From positions 132,414 to 196,413 of the forward strand of contig JAFZHB010000021.1 of the NCBI GenBank assembly GCA_017555105.1: 64,000 nt of DNA, read 5' to 3'. The notes under the pieces were generated by a model, which did not search any database, was not told the DNA's origin, and saw only the letters and a program-made list of their open reading frames with translations. Positions 23,242-32,107 of this stretch are shown here, one piece after another. Within the stretch, counting starts at the first letter, position 1, and the number at the start of each line of letters is the position of its first letter. Source of the DNA: Alistipes sp. Lineage in GTDB: Bacteria > Bacteroidota > Bacteroidia > Bacteroidales > Rikenellaceae. A program made the translations under genes and the position numbers.

Positions 23242-25032
23242 ATGAGAAAACTGTACACTTTACTTCTCCTCGCGTTGTCGGCACTTCTGCCGATGACTAT
23301 TGAGGCTGCACCTGTAACCGTGCAGCAGGCACGCGTCAAGGCTGTCGAGTTCTTCCAAAGCGGATCGATGAGTCGTGCAGTGCCGACGCTCGAGCTGGCG
23401 TGGAGCGATCAGAACCTTTCGCGCAGCAATGAAGAGGCTACCCTCTATATTTTTAACCGCACCGATGCTCCGGGCTTCGTCGTGATGGCCGGTGATGATG
23501 CCGCCGCTCCCGTGTTGGGCTACTCGTTCGAGCACTCGACGGGTAATCTGGATGAGATGCCGGCGCATATTCGCTACTGGCTCGACGGTATGGCCGAGCA
23601 GGTTCGCGCGCTGCGTGCTTCTGGAGCCGCTTCGCAGTCGGCTTGGCAGGGTGCACTGACGGCCGGCTCGCCGATTCGCGAGCTTCCGACAGCTCTTTGG
23701 AATCAGGGCGAGCCTTATAATCGTGAGTGCCCGGTGCTCTCGAATGGTCAGCGCGCCGCCACTGGTTGCGTGCAAACGGCTGCTGCGATTATTATCAAGT
23801 ACAACCGCTGGCCTGATTCGTTCAATGGCACGGTTACCGTTCCGGGCTATAAGACGCTGGGCGGTATTGAGATCCCTGCGCGTACACTGAGTAGCTATGA
23901 TTTCGATAAGTTACCCGATAGCTATGTGTCGGGTCAGTATACGGATGAGCAGGCCGCTGAGGTGGCTCGCCTGATGGCCGATCTGGGTACGATGGATAAG
24001 GCAGAGTATGGCACCGAGACGGGTGCGTACTACTCGCGCTTGGAGTGGGCTCTGGGCGAGTATATGCGTTACAGCAAGCAGGCCTCGATTGTTACGCGTG
24101 CAAGCTACAGTGATGAACAGTGGGCTGCGTTGATCAAAAAGGAGATCGATGCTAACCGCCCGTTGCTCTATGACGGTCATGGGCCTCAGGGTGGTCACGC
24201 TTTTGTGCTCGATGGTTACGACTCGGAGGACTATTTCCGTTTCAATTGGGGCTGGGGTGGTCAGATGAATGGCTACTTTACGGTGGCTAATCTGGTCGTT
24301 GGAGGAAGCGATTACATAACGGGACAGTCGATGATCATCGATCTAATTCCCGATAAGGAGGGAGCTTCTTCGCACAATGACAACCTGATGTTGGGCTCGG
24401 CTACCTTGAATACGGGCGAACATATTAATGGATTGCAGTTGAATGTTGCGAGTGTAGCCCCCAATGTTCCCTTTGAGGCGGAGGTTGTTTTCTTCAATAT
24501 CGCAGTTACGGCTTATAATGGTAAAGTGGCCATGGCGGTTACTACGAAGAGCGGCGATGTGAAGAATCTTGTCTCTACGGAAAAGCCGGTTGTACTCAAT
24601 GGTGGAACTGATACGGCTCAGGGGTTAAGCTATAGTGGCAACTATGACGCATTCGATTGTGTGGTGACGAATACGCTGACACCAGGAGACCGCTTGCGTG
24701 TCGTTTTTTGGGATAATGCTAAGAAAAAGTGGGTGGCTATGGGTTCCTACGTTGAGAATGCGCCCTATGAAATCATCCTGATGCCCGACGAGGTGACGGC
24801 TGAAACAGTGGCCGAGGGTACGAGCTTTGCTTATGATCGCACGACGAAGAAACTCACCATCGCGACCTATAACGGTGTTACGGTGAAGCTCGTCGGTGGC
24901 TCGCTGTCGAAGGAGGTCAAGAGTGATGGTCAGCCTGTGATTTTCGATCTCGCATCGGCTGCGAAGGGTACATATACCTTGTCGCTTATTCTAGAGAGTG
25001 GCGAGAGTTCATCCTGCAAGGTGATCCTCTAA
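23242..25032 (+). CDS. Secreted C10 family (streptopain-like) cysteine peptidase
   Basis: A 596-residue exported protease. The signal peptide MRKLYTLLLLALSALLPMTIEA is followed by a Spi-type inhibitory propeptide (about 25-135). In the catalytic domain the nucleophile Cys176 lies in ATGCVQTAAAI and the partner His319 in GGHAFVLDGYD, followed by FNWGWGG, so the active site looks intact. After about residue 380 come beta-rich segments. The last about 60 residues (ending SSSCKVIL) resemble a secretion-tail or DUF3244-like module, which is a weak call. A lipoprotein gene follows after 20 bases. Relatives include SpeB and the Bacteroides fragilis Bfp proteases. Confidence 0.92.
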   Translation: MRKLYTLLLLALSALLPMTIEAAPVTVQQARVKAVEFFQSGSMSRAVPTLELAWSDQNLSRSNEEATLYIFNRTDAPGFVVMAGDDAAAPVLGYSFEHSTGNLDEMPAHIRYWLDGMAEQVRALRASGAASQSAWQGALTAGSPIRELPTALWNQGEPYNRECPVLSNGQRAATGCVQTAAAIIIKYNRWPDSFNGTVTVPGYKTLGGIEIPARTLSSYDFDKLPDSYVSGQYTDEQAAEVARLMADLGTMDKAEYGTETGAYYSRLEWALGEYMRYSKQASIVTRASYSDEQWAALIKKEIDANRPLLYDGHGPQGGHAFVLDGYDSEDYFRFNWGWGGQMNGYFTVANLVVGGSDYITGQSMIIDLIPDKEGASSHNDNLMLGSATLNTGEHINGLQLNVASVAPNVPFEAEVVFFNIAVTAYNGKVAMAVTTKSGDVKNLVSTEKPVVLNGGTDTAQGLSYSGNYDAFDCVVTNTLTPGDRLRVVFWDNAKKKWVAMGSYVENAPYEIILMPDEVTAETVAEGTSFAYDRTTKKLTIATYNGVTVKLVGGSLSKEVKSDGQPVIFDLASAAKGTYTLSLILESGESSSCKVIL

Positions 25033-25052
25033 TCTAAAAACAGAACACGACT

Positions 25053-26153
25053 ATGAAAAGATATGCAACTTATCTTGCGGCTGCCCTGTTGATGATGGGC
25101 GCAGCCTCCTGCTCGAGCGCCTCGGATGATGGTGCTCCCAAAACGGTGAATGTTACTTTCTCGACCGAGATCCTGAATCGCTCGGCGGTTAATGATATCG
25201 TAACGGCATTCAGCAATGGCGATCGTTTGACGCTCTACTCCTCTACCTCAAGTTCGGTGTCGAGCGAGCAGACCGTGGGTGGCGCCTCCTATCAGGAGGG
25301 CGTTTGGAATCCCACGCCGGCTGTGACGATTGCTCCGAAGGGAAAACTCTATATCATGGCCATCCATCCTTACGATGCATCGGCTACCGATCCGTCGGCG
25401 TATCCCATCTCGGTGGCGGCACAGAAGGATTACATGTACTCGGGTATGGGTGTCTCGGTGAGCTACGAGCAGCCGACCGCGACGCTGCGTCTGCGTCACG
25501 CTATGGCGGTTGTGACGCTGGATATCCGTAGCTATGTTGGTGGTACGCTGCAGTCGATTACGGTGAATGATTCGAACTTCCCGACTGCGGGTACGCTGCG
25601 CATTACAGGTGCAGTTACGACGACCGAGAAGGGTAGCTATACCAAGACGATGAATGTACCCCTCTCGAGCCAGGGCTTCACGAATGATCATCCGGGGATG
25701 TTTGTAATTCCCTATAAAACAGCCGACACCGGCTTTGAGGTGGTGGTGAAGATCAGCGGTAAGGACTATACGGTGAAGCTGCCGAGCGCTAACTTTACAG
25801 CTGCAAAGAAGTATGTGGCTCGTCTGGCGCATACGGAGCATGGCGTGGTGCTGGAGAAGAGCGATTGGGAGATTATCTCCTTCGAGGAGCAGAGCGAGAC
25901 TGTAGAATCAAGTTACAGTATGCTCGCAGTAAAGGTCCAGGGTTCGTCGTTCGTGGCACCGCTTATTATGGGCTCGAATCTCAACGGAGTGATCTATTGG
26001 GGTGACGGGCAGCAGAATGTATACGCTGCAGGCGCGGATCACACCTACACTACGGCCAATACCTATACGGTTAAATTCGACCTTTGGAATGCTAATGCTG
26101 TCACCTTCAATAGCCTGAAGGGTGTTGAAGAGATCGATCTCTCGAAGTTCTAA
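25053..26153 (+). CDS. Fimbrillin-like (Mfa-type) surface lipoprotein
   Basis: A 366-residue lipoprotein: MKRYATYLAAALLMMGAASC has a good lipobox (GAASC, Cys20) followed by Ser/Asp-rich sequence. The region about 30-270 has the pattern of fimbrillin-family proteins: NRSAVND, FSNGDRLTLYSS, a central LRLRHAMAVVTLDI segment and a repeating beta-strand layout. The last about 90 residues contain a PKD-like piece (GVIYWGDGQQ, HTYTTANTYTVKF) and end in EIDLSKF. Co-transcribed with the C10 peptidase (20-base gap) and followed by a strong terminator. Probably exposed on the cell surface; whether it is a fimbrial subunit or a partner of the protease is unknown. Confidence 0.78.
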   Translation: MKRYATYLAAALLMMGAASCSSASDDGAPKTVNVTFSTEILNRSAVNDIVTAFSNGDRLTLYSSTSSSVSSEQTVGGASYQEGVWNPTPAVTIAPKGKLYIMAIHPYDASATDPSAYPISVAAQKDYMYSGMGVSVSYEQPTATLRLRHAMAVVTLDIRSYVGGTLQSITVNDSNFPTAGTLRITGAVTTTEKGSYTKTMNVPLSSQGFTNDHPGMFVIPYKTADTGFEVVVKISGKDYTVKLPSANFTAAKKYVARLAHTEHGVVLEKSDWEIISFEEQSETVESSYSMLAVKVQGSSFVAPLIMGSNLNGVIYWGDGQQNVYAAGADHTYTTANTYTVKFDLWNANAVTFNSLKGVEEIDLSKF

Positions 26154-26201
26154 AAGGAGTTTTTATCGATGAGTTTGCCCACAAGGGGCAGGCCGCATGA
26201 G

Positions 26202-26233
26202 AAAGGAGGAGCGTTTTGCTCCTCCTTTTTTTT
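26202..26233 (+). terminator. Terminator of the C10 peptidase-lipoprotein operon
   Basis: An 11-bp perfect stem AAAGGAGGAGC/GCTCCTCCTTT (26202-26212 with 26218-26228) followed by a T-run. Confidence 0.9.
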
Positions 26234-26252
26234 GAAAATCACAAAAAATGCC

Positions 26253-26260
26253 TATCTTTG
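26253..26260 (+). promoter_or_regulatory. -7 box for manA
   Basis: TATCTTTG, with a possible -33 TTTG at 26231-26234 (18-base spacing). The chosen manA ATG is 63 bases downstream. Confidence 0.6.
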
Positions 26261-26323
26261 TTCTTTAGTTGGAGGGGCTGTGTAGGCAGTCAATCCATTC
26301 GTGAAGATGTGAAACAGAGCACT

Positions 26324-27295
26324 ATGCTAAAATTTGAACCGATCCTGAAGAGCCTCATTTGGGGTGGCGAGAAGTTGGTTCCGTATAAGGAGTTGACGGC
26401 TGATTGCCACGCCGTGGGCGAGAGTTGGGACCTATCGGGTATCGCGGGCGAGGAGTCTGTGGTGGCCGAGGGGCCTGATCGCGGTATGCACCTCGCGGCG
26501 CTTGTTGAGCGTGATGGGGCAGCCCTGGTCGGTCGAGCCAACTATGCTCGTTTTGGTAACGAGTTCCCGCTCTTGGTGAAGTTTATCGATGCTCGCGAGG
26601 ATCTCTCGGTGCAGGTGCACCCGAACGATCAACTGGCGCGTGCCTGCCACAATGCCCACGGTAAGAGTGAGATGTGGTATGTCTTGCGCGGCTCGGATGA
26701 GGGGGCACACCTCCGCTTGGGCTTCTCGCGTTCAGTAACCCCCGAGGAGTATGAGCAGGCGGTTGAGCAGGGCACAATCCAGGAGCTCGTAGCCGAGTAT
26801 CCGATCCGCGAGGGAGATCTCTTCCACATCCCCGCTGGCCGCATCCACACGATCTGCGCAGGTGCTATGCTCCTGGAGATTCAGCAGCCCTCGACCCTGA
26901 CCTACCGCATCTATGACTACGGTCGCACAGATAGCAACGGTCGTCCGCGCGAGTTGCATACTGAGCTGGCCAAAAAGGCCCTCGACTTTACGGTGCAGGG
27001 GAGCTACCGCATGGCCTACGAGCAGGCCGAGGACAAGGCAGTACGCCTGGTAACCTCTGAGCACTTTACGACCGACCTGTTGAAGCTGACGCAGCCCTAC
27101 ACGCTGGAGCTCGCTGCGCTCGACTCCTTCGTGGCACTGATCTGTACGGATGGTCGAGGTGTGCTCCGCGATGACCGAGGCCAAGAGCTGCCGATCCATC
27201 AGGGCGAGACGGTGCTCATTCCAGCTTCGACTCAATGCGTGGAGATCCTTCCCGAAAGTGAAAAGATGACCCTGCTGACCAGCTGGATTGAATAA
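26324..27295 (+). CDS. manA: Mannose-6-phosphate isomerase, class I
   Basis: A 323-residue cytosolic zinc enzyme interconverting fructose-6-phosphate and mannose-6-phosphate, feeding GDP-mannose/GDP-fucose synthesis or mannose use. Cupin motifs are clear: LIWGGEKL, ESWDLSGI, SVQVHPNDQLA, KSEMWYVL and GRIHTICAGAMLLEIQQ, which supply the Zn ligands. The ATG at 26324 (MLKFEPILK) is preferred because an upstream frame would begin in the previous terminator and run through the promoter. Monocistronic. Confidence 0.95.
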   Translation: MLKFEPILKSLIWGGEKLVPYKELTADCHAVGESWDLSGIAGEESVVAEGPDRGMHLAALVERDGAALVGRANYARFGNEFPLLVKFIDAREDLSVQVHPNDQLARACHNAHGKSEMWYVLRGSDEGAHLRLGFSRSVTPEEYEQAVEQGTIQELVAEYPIREGDLFHIPAGRIHTICAGAMLLEIQQPSTLTYRIYDYGRTDSNGRPRELHTELAKKALDFTVQGSYRMAYEQAEDKAVRLVTSEHFTTDLLKLTQPYTLELAALDSFVALICTDGRGVLRDDRGQELPIHQGETVLIPASTQCVEILPESEKMTLLTSWIE

Positions 27296-27298
27296 ACA

Positions 27299-27326
27299 AA
27301 AAGCCTGCATGTGTGCAGGCTTTTTT
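27299..27326. terminator. Bidirectional terminator between manA and prfB
   Basis: An 11-bp perfect stem AAAAGCCTGCA/TGCAGGCTTTT with a 4-base loop, T-runs on both strands, between convergent genes. Confidence 0.9.
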
Positions 27327-27345
27327 ATTTACAGGGTCGGGAGGT

Positions 27346-28458
27346 TTATTGTGCTCCGCCCGTATCCATCAGATAGGCCTTGATAAAGGCGTCCAAATCA
27401 CCATCCATCACCGCCTCCACGGCCGAGGTCTGTACTCCCGTGCGGTGATCCTTTACGCGGCGGTCGTCAAAGACATAGGAGCGGATCTGCGATCCCCATT
27501 CGATGCGTTTCTTGGTCGCCTCGAGCGCCTGCTGCGTCGCCATGCGCTTGTCCAACTCACGCTGGTAGAGCTTCGATTTGAGGATGCGCATCGCATTCTC
27601 ACGGTTCATGAGTTGCGAGCGCGTCTCCATGTTCTCGATCAGGTACTCAATCGGCTCACCCGTGTCGGCGTCCTTGCCGTGGTAGCGCAGGCGCACGGCT
27701 GTTTCCACCTTGTTGACATTCTGTCCACCGGCTCCCGACGAGCGGAAGGTGTCCCACTCAATCTCCGAGGGGTTGACCGTGATCTCGATCGTGTCGTCGA
27801 TGGCCGGCGATACGAAGACCGACGCGAAGGTCGTTTGGCGTTTATTGTTGGCGTTGAAGGGTGAGAGACGCACCATGCGGTGTACACCATTTTCGCTCTT
27901 GAGGTAACCATAGGCAAACTCCCCCTCGAACTCCAGCGTGCAGCTCTTCACGCCCACCTCATCGCCCGCCTGGTAGTCGAGCGTGCGCACCTTGTAGCCG
28001 TGTGCTTCGCCCCAGCGGGTGTACATGCGCAGCAGCATCGAGGCCCAGTCAAGTGCCTCCGTGCCACCTGCTCCGGCGTTGATGTCGAGAATCGCCCCCA
28101 GCTTATCCTCCTCCGAGCGGAGCATGTTCTTCAGCTCGAGCTTCTCGACGGCATCGAGCGCAGCGGTGTAGGCCGACTCCATCTCGGCATCACTCATGAT
28201 CCCCTCGCGGATGAAATCGGGCATCAGCAGCAGATCCTCGACCGCCTTAGCGATCGTGTCGTACTCCTCGATCCACTGCTTGATGCCGGCCACCTTGCGC
28301 AGCTGCTCACGCGCACGATCAGGGTTTTCCCAAAAGTCGGGCTCCTGGGTCTTTTCCTCCTCGTTGCAAAGTTCAATGCGGCGACTCTCGATCGCTAAAC
28401 AGCGTTCGAGGTTGGCGCGTCGCTCTTCGAGGGCTTTGAGTTGCTCATTGGCTATCAT
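27346..28458 (-). CDS. prfB: Peptide chain release factor 2 (RF2)
   Basis: A 370-residue release factor that recognises UGA and UAA and triggers peptide release. The stop-codon tripeptide SPF is at 199-201 and the catalytic GGQ at 244-246 (SGAGGQNVNK). The frame is continuous from ATG 28458. At the place where many bacteria carry an in-frame UGA and programmed +1 frameshift (after about residue 20), this gene reads CGC TGT TTA GCG without interruption, so the autoregulatory frameshift is absent. It overlaps the upstream cytidylate-kinase-like gene by four bases and is last in the cysS operon. Confidence 0.97.
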   Translation of the reverse strand: MIANEQLKALEERRANLERCLAIESRRIELCNEEEKTQEPDFWENPDRAREQLRKVAGIKQWIEEYDTIAKAVEDLLLMPDFIREGIMSDAEMESAYTAALDAVEKLELKNMLRSEEDKLGAILDINAGAGGTEALDWASMLLRMYTRWGEAHGYKVRTLDYQAGDEVGVKSCTLEFEGEFAYGYLKSENGVHRMVRLSPFNANNKRQTTFASVFVSPAIDDTIEITVNPSEIEWDTFRSSGAGGQNVNKVETAVRLRYHGKDADTGEPIEYLIENMETRSQLMNRENAMRILKSKLYQRELDKRMATQQALEATKKRIEWGSQIRSYVFDDRRVKDHRTGVQTSAVEAVMDGDLDAFIKAYLMDTGGAQ

Positions 28459-29096
28459 CGTGCAGCGGGTGTTTTTAATCGTTGGGCAATGTATGTCAGC
28501 ACCAACTCGGCAGTGGCCTCATCGCCCAGCCGCGAGGTGTTGATTGTCAGGTCATACTGTGCGGCATCTCCCCAGTTGCCGCCCGTGTAGTAGTTGTAGT
28601 AGCGGGCACGCTCGGCGTCGGTGCGCTTTAGGCAGCAGGCGGCCTCCTCCTTCGTGCAACCGTTGCGCGAGGCGATGCGGGCAATACGCTCTTCGGCGTC
28701 GGCCGTGAAGAAGATGTTGATCGCCTGCGGGTGGTCGCGCAGGATGTAGTCGGCGCAGCGGCCGATGAAGATGCAGCTCTCCTCATTGGCTACGCGGCGG
28801 ATGACATCGCTCTGAATCTTGAAGAGGTTGTCGTTCGAGAGCGGGTTGCTCGTGCCGTAGTAACCTCCCGAGATCGGTGTGCGGAAATAGCCGATAAACG
28901 CCGAGAGGGAACCCTTGCGCTCCTTCTCGTCAGCATGCTCGAAGAGCTCGGGCGCATAGCCGCTCTCGATGGCGGCCAGGTTGATCAGCTCCTTGTCGTA
29001 GAGGGCTATGCCGAGGCGTTGGGCGATGATCTCGCCGATCTGCTTGGCACCGCAGCCGAATTCACGGCCGATGTTGATGACGAAGTGGGGGTTCAT
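28455..29096 (-). CDS. Cytidylate kinase-like family protein
   Basis: A 213-residue P-loop-type kinase of the Cytidylate_kin2 family, beginning MNPHFVINIGREFGCGAKQI, where the nucleotide-binding loop is GREFGCGAK rather than a standard GxxGxGK. Later motifs include CIFIGRCADYIL and the RIARIASRNGCTKEEA lid-like segment. Relatives are often annotated as cytidylate kinase-like; the true substrate is not established, and the genuine cmk is expected elsewhere. It starts one base downstream of the MATE gene stop and overlaps prfB by four bases. Confidence 0.88.
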   Translation of the reverse strand: MNPHFVINIGREFGCGAKQIGEIIAQRLGIALYDKELINLAAIESGYAPELFEHADEKERKGSLSAFIGYFRTPISGGYYGTSNPLSNDNLFKIQSDVIRRVANEESCIFIGRCADYILRDHPQAINIFFTADAEERIARIASRNGCTKEEAACCLKRTDAERARYYNYYTGGNWGDAAQYDLTINTSRLGDEATAELVLTYIAQRLKTPAAR

Positions 29097-29097
29097 G

Positions 29098-30465
29098 CTA
29101 TGCGATTTTGGCGCGGAGAATCCGCAGTTGTCGAATCAGTAGAATTGCCGTCACGATGGCTGCAAGCAGGTCGGAGGCGGGCATCGAGAGCCACACACCC
29201 AAGCTCCCCTCGAGCGAGGTGTGCGCCTCGAAGAGTCGGGGCAGGAAGATCAGGCACGGCAACAGGAACAAGAGCTGACGCGAGAGCGAGAGGAAGATCG
29301 CCTTCGAGGCCATGCCGAGGCTCTGGAAGAGGTTCGTGGCCACCATCTGGAAGCCGATGATCGGGAACATGAGGAAGGTCAGGCGCATGCCCGTCACAGC
29401 CAGCGCGCGCAGCTCCTCGTCGGTCGTGAAGAGCCCCACAAGTAGGCGCGGGGTGAACTCACCCAGCACAAAGGCGAGGATCGAGAGGGCCGTCGCGCCG
29501 TAGATCGTCAGACGCAACACGCGCAACACACGGTCGTATTGCCTTGCACCGTAGTTGTAGCCCGCGATGGGCTGCATGCCCTGATTCAGTCCCATGATGA
29601 TCATCACAAAGAGAAATATCACGCGGTTCGTGATGCCGTATGCGCCGATCATCAGGTCGCCGCCGTAGGTCTTGAAGCCCTTGGTGATGATGATGGCAAT
29701 CAGACAGGCGGCCACATTCATCAGAAAAGGCGAGAGGCCAATCGAGAGAATATCGCGCACGATGCGGCTCTTCAGGCGGTAGATACCGCGTCGGAGGTGC
29801 AGCAGCTCGTTGCGATTTGAGAGCATCTTAAGCTGCCAGCAGAGCGAGACGATCTGTGCCAAGATGGTGGCGATGGCGGCTCCGCGAATGCCCCAATCGA
29901 AGACGAAGATGAAGATCGGGTCGAGTATGGCGTTCAGAATCACGGTGATGATCGTCGCATACATCGACTTGCGCGGGTGTCCTGCGGCGCGCAATACGGC
30001 ATTGAGGCCGAGATACATGTGCGTGATGACATTGCCCAGCAGAATGATCTCCATGTACTCACGGGCGTAGGGGAGGGTGGCCTCGCTTGCGCCGAAGAAG
30101 CGCAAGATCGGGTCGAGCCAAATCAGCGTGATGACGGCAAAGGCGATTCCGATGATCGTGTTGAGCGAGATCACATTGCCCAAGACGCGTTGGGCTGTGT
30201 CGTAGTCGCGCTGCCCGAGGCGCATCGAGATCAGCGTGGAGGCACCCACGCCGACCATGGCTCCAAATGCGGCCGAGAGGTTCATCAACGGGAAGGTGAG
30301 CGCTAGGCCGGAGATGGCCAGCGGGCCCACACCCTGACCGATGAAGATGCTGTCCACCATGTTGTAGAGCGACGAGGCGGTCATGGCAATGATGGCCGGC
30401 ACAGCATACTGCACCAGCAACTTTCGGATGCGCTCCGTCCCCAGCTCTAAGGCGGCAGGTTTCAT
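29098..30465 (-). CDS. MATE family efflux transporter
   Basis: A 455-residue inner-membrane antiporter of the multidrug and toxin extrusion family, with about twelve hydrophobic helices in two homologous halves. Typical N-terminal features are VPAIIAMTASSLYNMVDSIF and IGQGVGPLAISGL; the second half has NQGMQPIAGYNYGARQYDR. It probably uses a Na+ or H+ gradient to export cationic drugs or metabolites. The start at 30465 (MKPAALELGTERIRKLL) lies two bases after the cysS stop; the longer frame to 30561 would overlap cysS extensively and has Gly/Arg-rich non-coding character. Confidence 0.92.
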   Translation of the reverse strand: MKPAALELGTERIRKLLVQYAVPAIIAMTASSLYNMVDSIFIGQGVGPLAISGLALTFPLMNLSAAFGAMVGVGASTLISMRLGQRDYDTAQRVLGNVISLNTIIGIAFAVITLIWLDPILRFFGASEATLPYAREYMEIILLGNVITHMYLGLNAVLRAAGHPRKSMYATIITVILNAILDPIFIFVFDWGIRGAAIATILAQIVSLCWQLKMLSNRNELLHLRRGIYRLKSRIVRDILSIGLSPFLMNVAACLIAIIITKGFKTYGGDLMIGAYGITNRVIFLFVMIIMGLNQGMQPIAGYNYGARQYDRVLRVLRLTIYGATALSILAFVLGEFTPRLLVGLFTTDEELRALAVTGMRLTFLMFPIIGFQMVATNLFQSLGMASKAIFLSLSRQLLFLLPCLIFLPRLFEAHTSLEGSLGVWLSMPASDLLAAIVTAILLIRQLRILRAKIA

Positions 30466-30467
30466 CG

Positions 30468-31940
30468 CTACTCGATCTCCCACTCGGTACCCTCCTTGCG
30501 GTCCTTCACACGGATGCCGGCCGCGGCCAGACCATCGCGAATGCGATCCGATGCAGCCCAATCCTTCGCGGCACGAGCCTTCAGACGCTCCTCGAGGAGC
30601 ATCTCAACGAGCGGCGTTACGCGGTCGCGACCGGCCGTAGCCGTGAGCTTCTCGTCGCGCAGACCAAGCACATCGAATGCATAGTGGCGGAGCGTCTGCT
30701 GCAGCGTCGCGATATCCTCAGCCGTGAGCGTCTCCTTACCCTCTACGGCGGAGTTGATCGTGCGCACCCAGTCGAACATTGCAGAGATGACCATCGGCGA
30801 GTTCAGGTCGTCAGCCATTGCCTCGGCGCAACGCGCCTCCAGGTCGGCTACATGAACCGACGATGCGGCCGACGGCTTGATGCGACCGGCAGCCTCGATG
30901 CCCTTCATCAGGCGGTCGAGACCCTTCTCGGCAGCCTGCAACGCCTCGTTCGAGAAGTCGAGCGTCGAGCGATAGTGTGCCTGCAGGACGAAGAAGCGGA
31001 TCGTCATCGGTGTATAAGCCTGTGCCAAGAGGGCGTGCGAGCCCGTGAAGAGCTCCTCGAGCGTGATGAAGTTGCCGAGCGATTTGCCCATCTTCTGGCC
31101 GTTGATCGTAATCATGTTGTTGTGCACCCAGTAGCGCGCCGCCTCACGACCCGTAGCGGCTGTCGACTGGGCGATCTCGCACTCGTGGTGGGGGAACATA
31201 AGGTCCATGCCGCCACCGTGGATGTCGAACTGCTCTCCGAGGTACTTGCAGCTCATGGCCGAGCACTCCATGTGCCAGCCGGGGAAGCCGTCGCTCCAGG
31301 GCGAGGGCCAACGCATGATATGCTCGGGCGAGGCCTTCTTCCAGAGGGCGAAGTCGTAGGAGTGGTGCTTGTCGCTCTGGCCGTCGAGCTCGCGTGTGCC
31401 GAGCACGATGTCGTCGAGGTTGCGACCCGAGAGCGCACCATAGCGATGCTTGCGGTTGTAGGCCTCTACATCGAAGTAGACTGAGCCGTTCGAGATGTAG
31501 GCGAAGCCGGCATCGAGGATGCGCTGCACGAAGGCGATCTGCTCGATGATGTGACCCGAGGCGTGGGGCTCGATCGAGGGCGATAGTACATTCATCGACT
31601 CCATGGCGTGGCGGTAACGCTCTGTGTAGTAGTGGGCTACCTCCATCGGCTCGAGCTCCTCGAGACGAGCCTTCTTGGCGATCTTATCCTCACCCTCATC
31701 GGCGTCGTGCTCCAGGTGGCCAACATCGGTGATGTTGCGTACATAGCGCACCTTGTAACCGAGCGATTGCAGGTAGCGGAACAGAAGGTCGAAGGTCACG
31801 GCCGGACGGGCATGGCCCAGGTGGGGATCACCATAAACGGTCGGACCGCAGACATACATGCCGACGCGACCCTCGGTCAGGGGCTGAAACTCCTCCTTGC
31901 GGCGCGTCATCGTATTGTAAAGCGAAAATGTCGTCTTCAT
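30468..31940 (-). CDS. cysS: Cysteine--tRNA ligase
   Basis: A 490-residue class I synthetase that charges tRNA-Cys. The HIGH motif is HLGH at 40-43, preceded by the zinc Cys in [17 protein letters not shown] is the KMSKS loop, and [11 protein letters not shown] and [11 protein letters not shown] supply further zinc-binding and substrate residues. C-terminal helical DALR-like and anticodon domains are present. First gene of the minus-strand operon cysS, MATE, cytidylate-kinase-like, prfB. The promoter is at 31969-31976. Confidence 0.98.
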   Translation of the reverse strand: MKTTFSLYNTMTRRKEEFQPLTEGRVGMYVCGPTVYGDPHLGHARPAVTFDLLFRYLQSLGYKVRYVRNITDVGHLEHDADEGEDKIAKKARLEELEPMEVAHYYTERYRHAMESMNVLSPSIEPHASGHIIEQIAFVQRILDAGFAYISNGSVYFDVEAYNRKHRYGALSGRNLDDIVLGTRELDGQSDKHHSYDFALWKKASPEHIMRWPSPWSDGFPGWHMECSAMSCKYLGEQFDIHGGGMDLMFPHHECEIAQSTAATGREAARYWVHNNMITINGQKMGKSLGNFITLEELFTGSHALLAQAYTPMTIRFFVLQAHYRSTLDFSNEALQAAEKGLDRLMKGIEAAGRIKPSAASSVHVADLEARCAEAMADDLNSPMVISAMFDWVRTINSAVEGKETLTAEDIATLQQTLRHYAFDVLGLRDEKLTATAGRDRVTPLVEMLLEERLKARAAKDWAASDRIRDGLAAAGIRVKDRKEGTEWEIE

Positions 31941-31968
31941 AAGGTTTAGTAACTGTTATATAATGATG

Positions 31969-31976
31969 CAAATTTA
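31969..31976 (-). promoter_or_regulatory. -7 box for cysS operon
   Basis: TAAATTTG on the minus strand, 28 bases before the cysS ATG. Confidence 0.6.
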
Positions 31977-32049
31977 GTAAAAAAAAGTGGGTGAACGAAA
32001 CCTTCGCCCGAAAAGATGATAAAATCAGCTGAAAACCGAAGCAATAAGA

Positions 32050-32080
32050 TTGCAGGTTCAGCGTTTATTGTGTACTTTTG
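32050..32080 (+). promoter_or_regulatory. Promoter of the DUF2723 gene
   Basis: TTG at 32050-32052, 20 bases, TACTTTTG at 32073-32080. The transcript would begin with a small hairpin (32081-32096) nearly identical to one at the glyS promoter. Confidence 0.65.
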
Positions 32081-32107
32081 CAAATTGGAAAATTAGCATC
32101 AGATTTC

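Noticed and set aside
28360-28380. CTTTGC in early prfB resembling the RF2 slippery CTTTGA
   Set aside because: The codon is TGC, not TGA, and the frame remains open, so no frameshift is needed.
29098-30561. Longer MATE protein starting at 30561
   Set aside because: The added 32 residues overlap cysS and are Gly/Arg/Ser-rich without membrane character; ATG 30465 fits the operon spacing.
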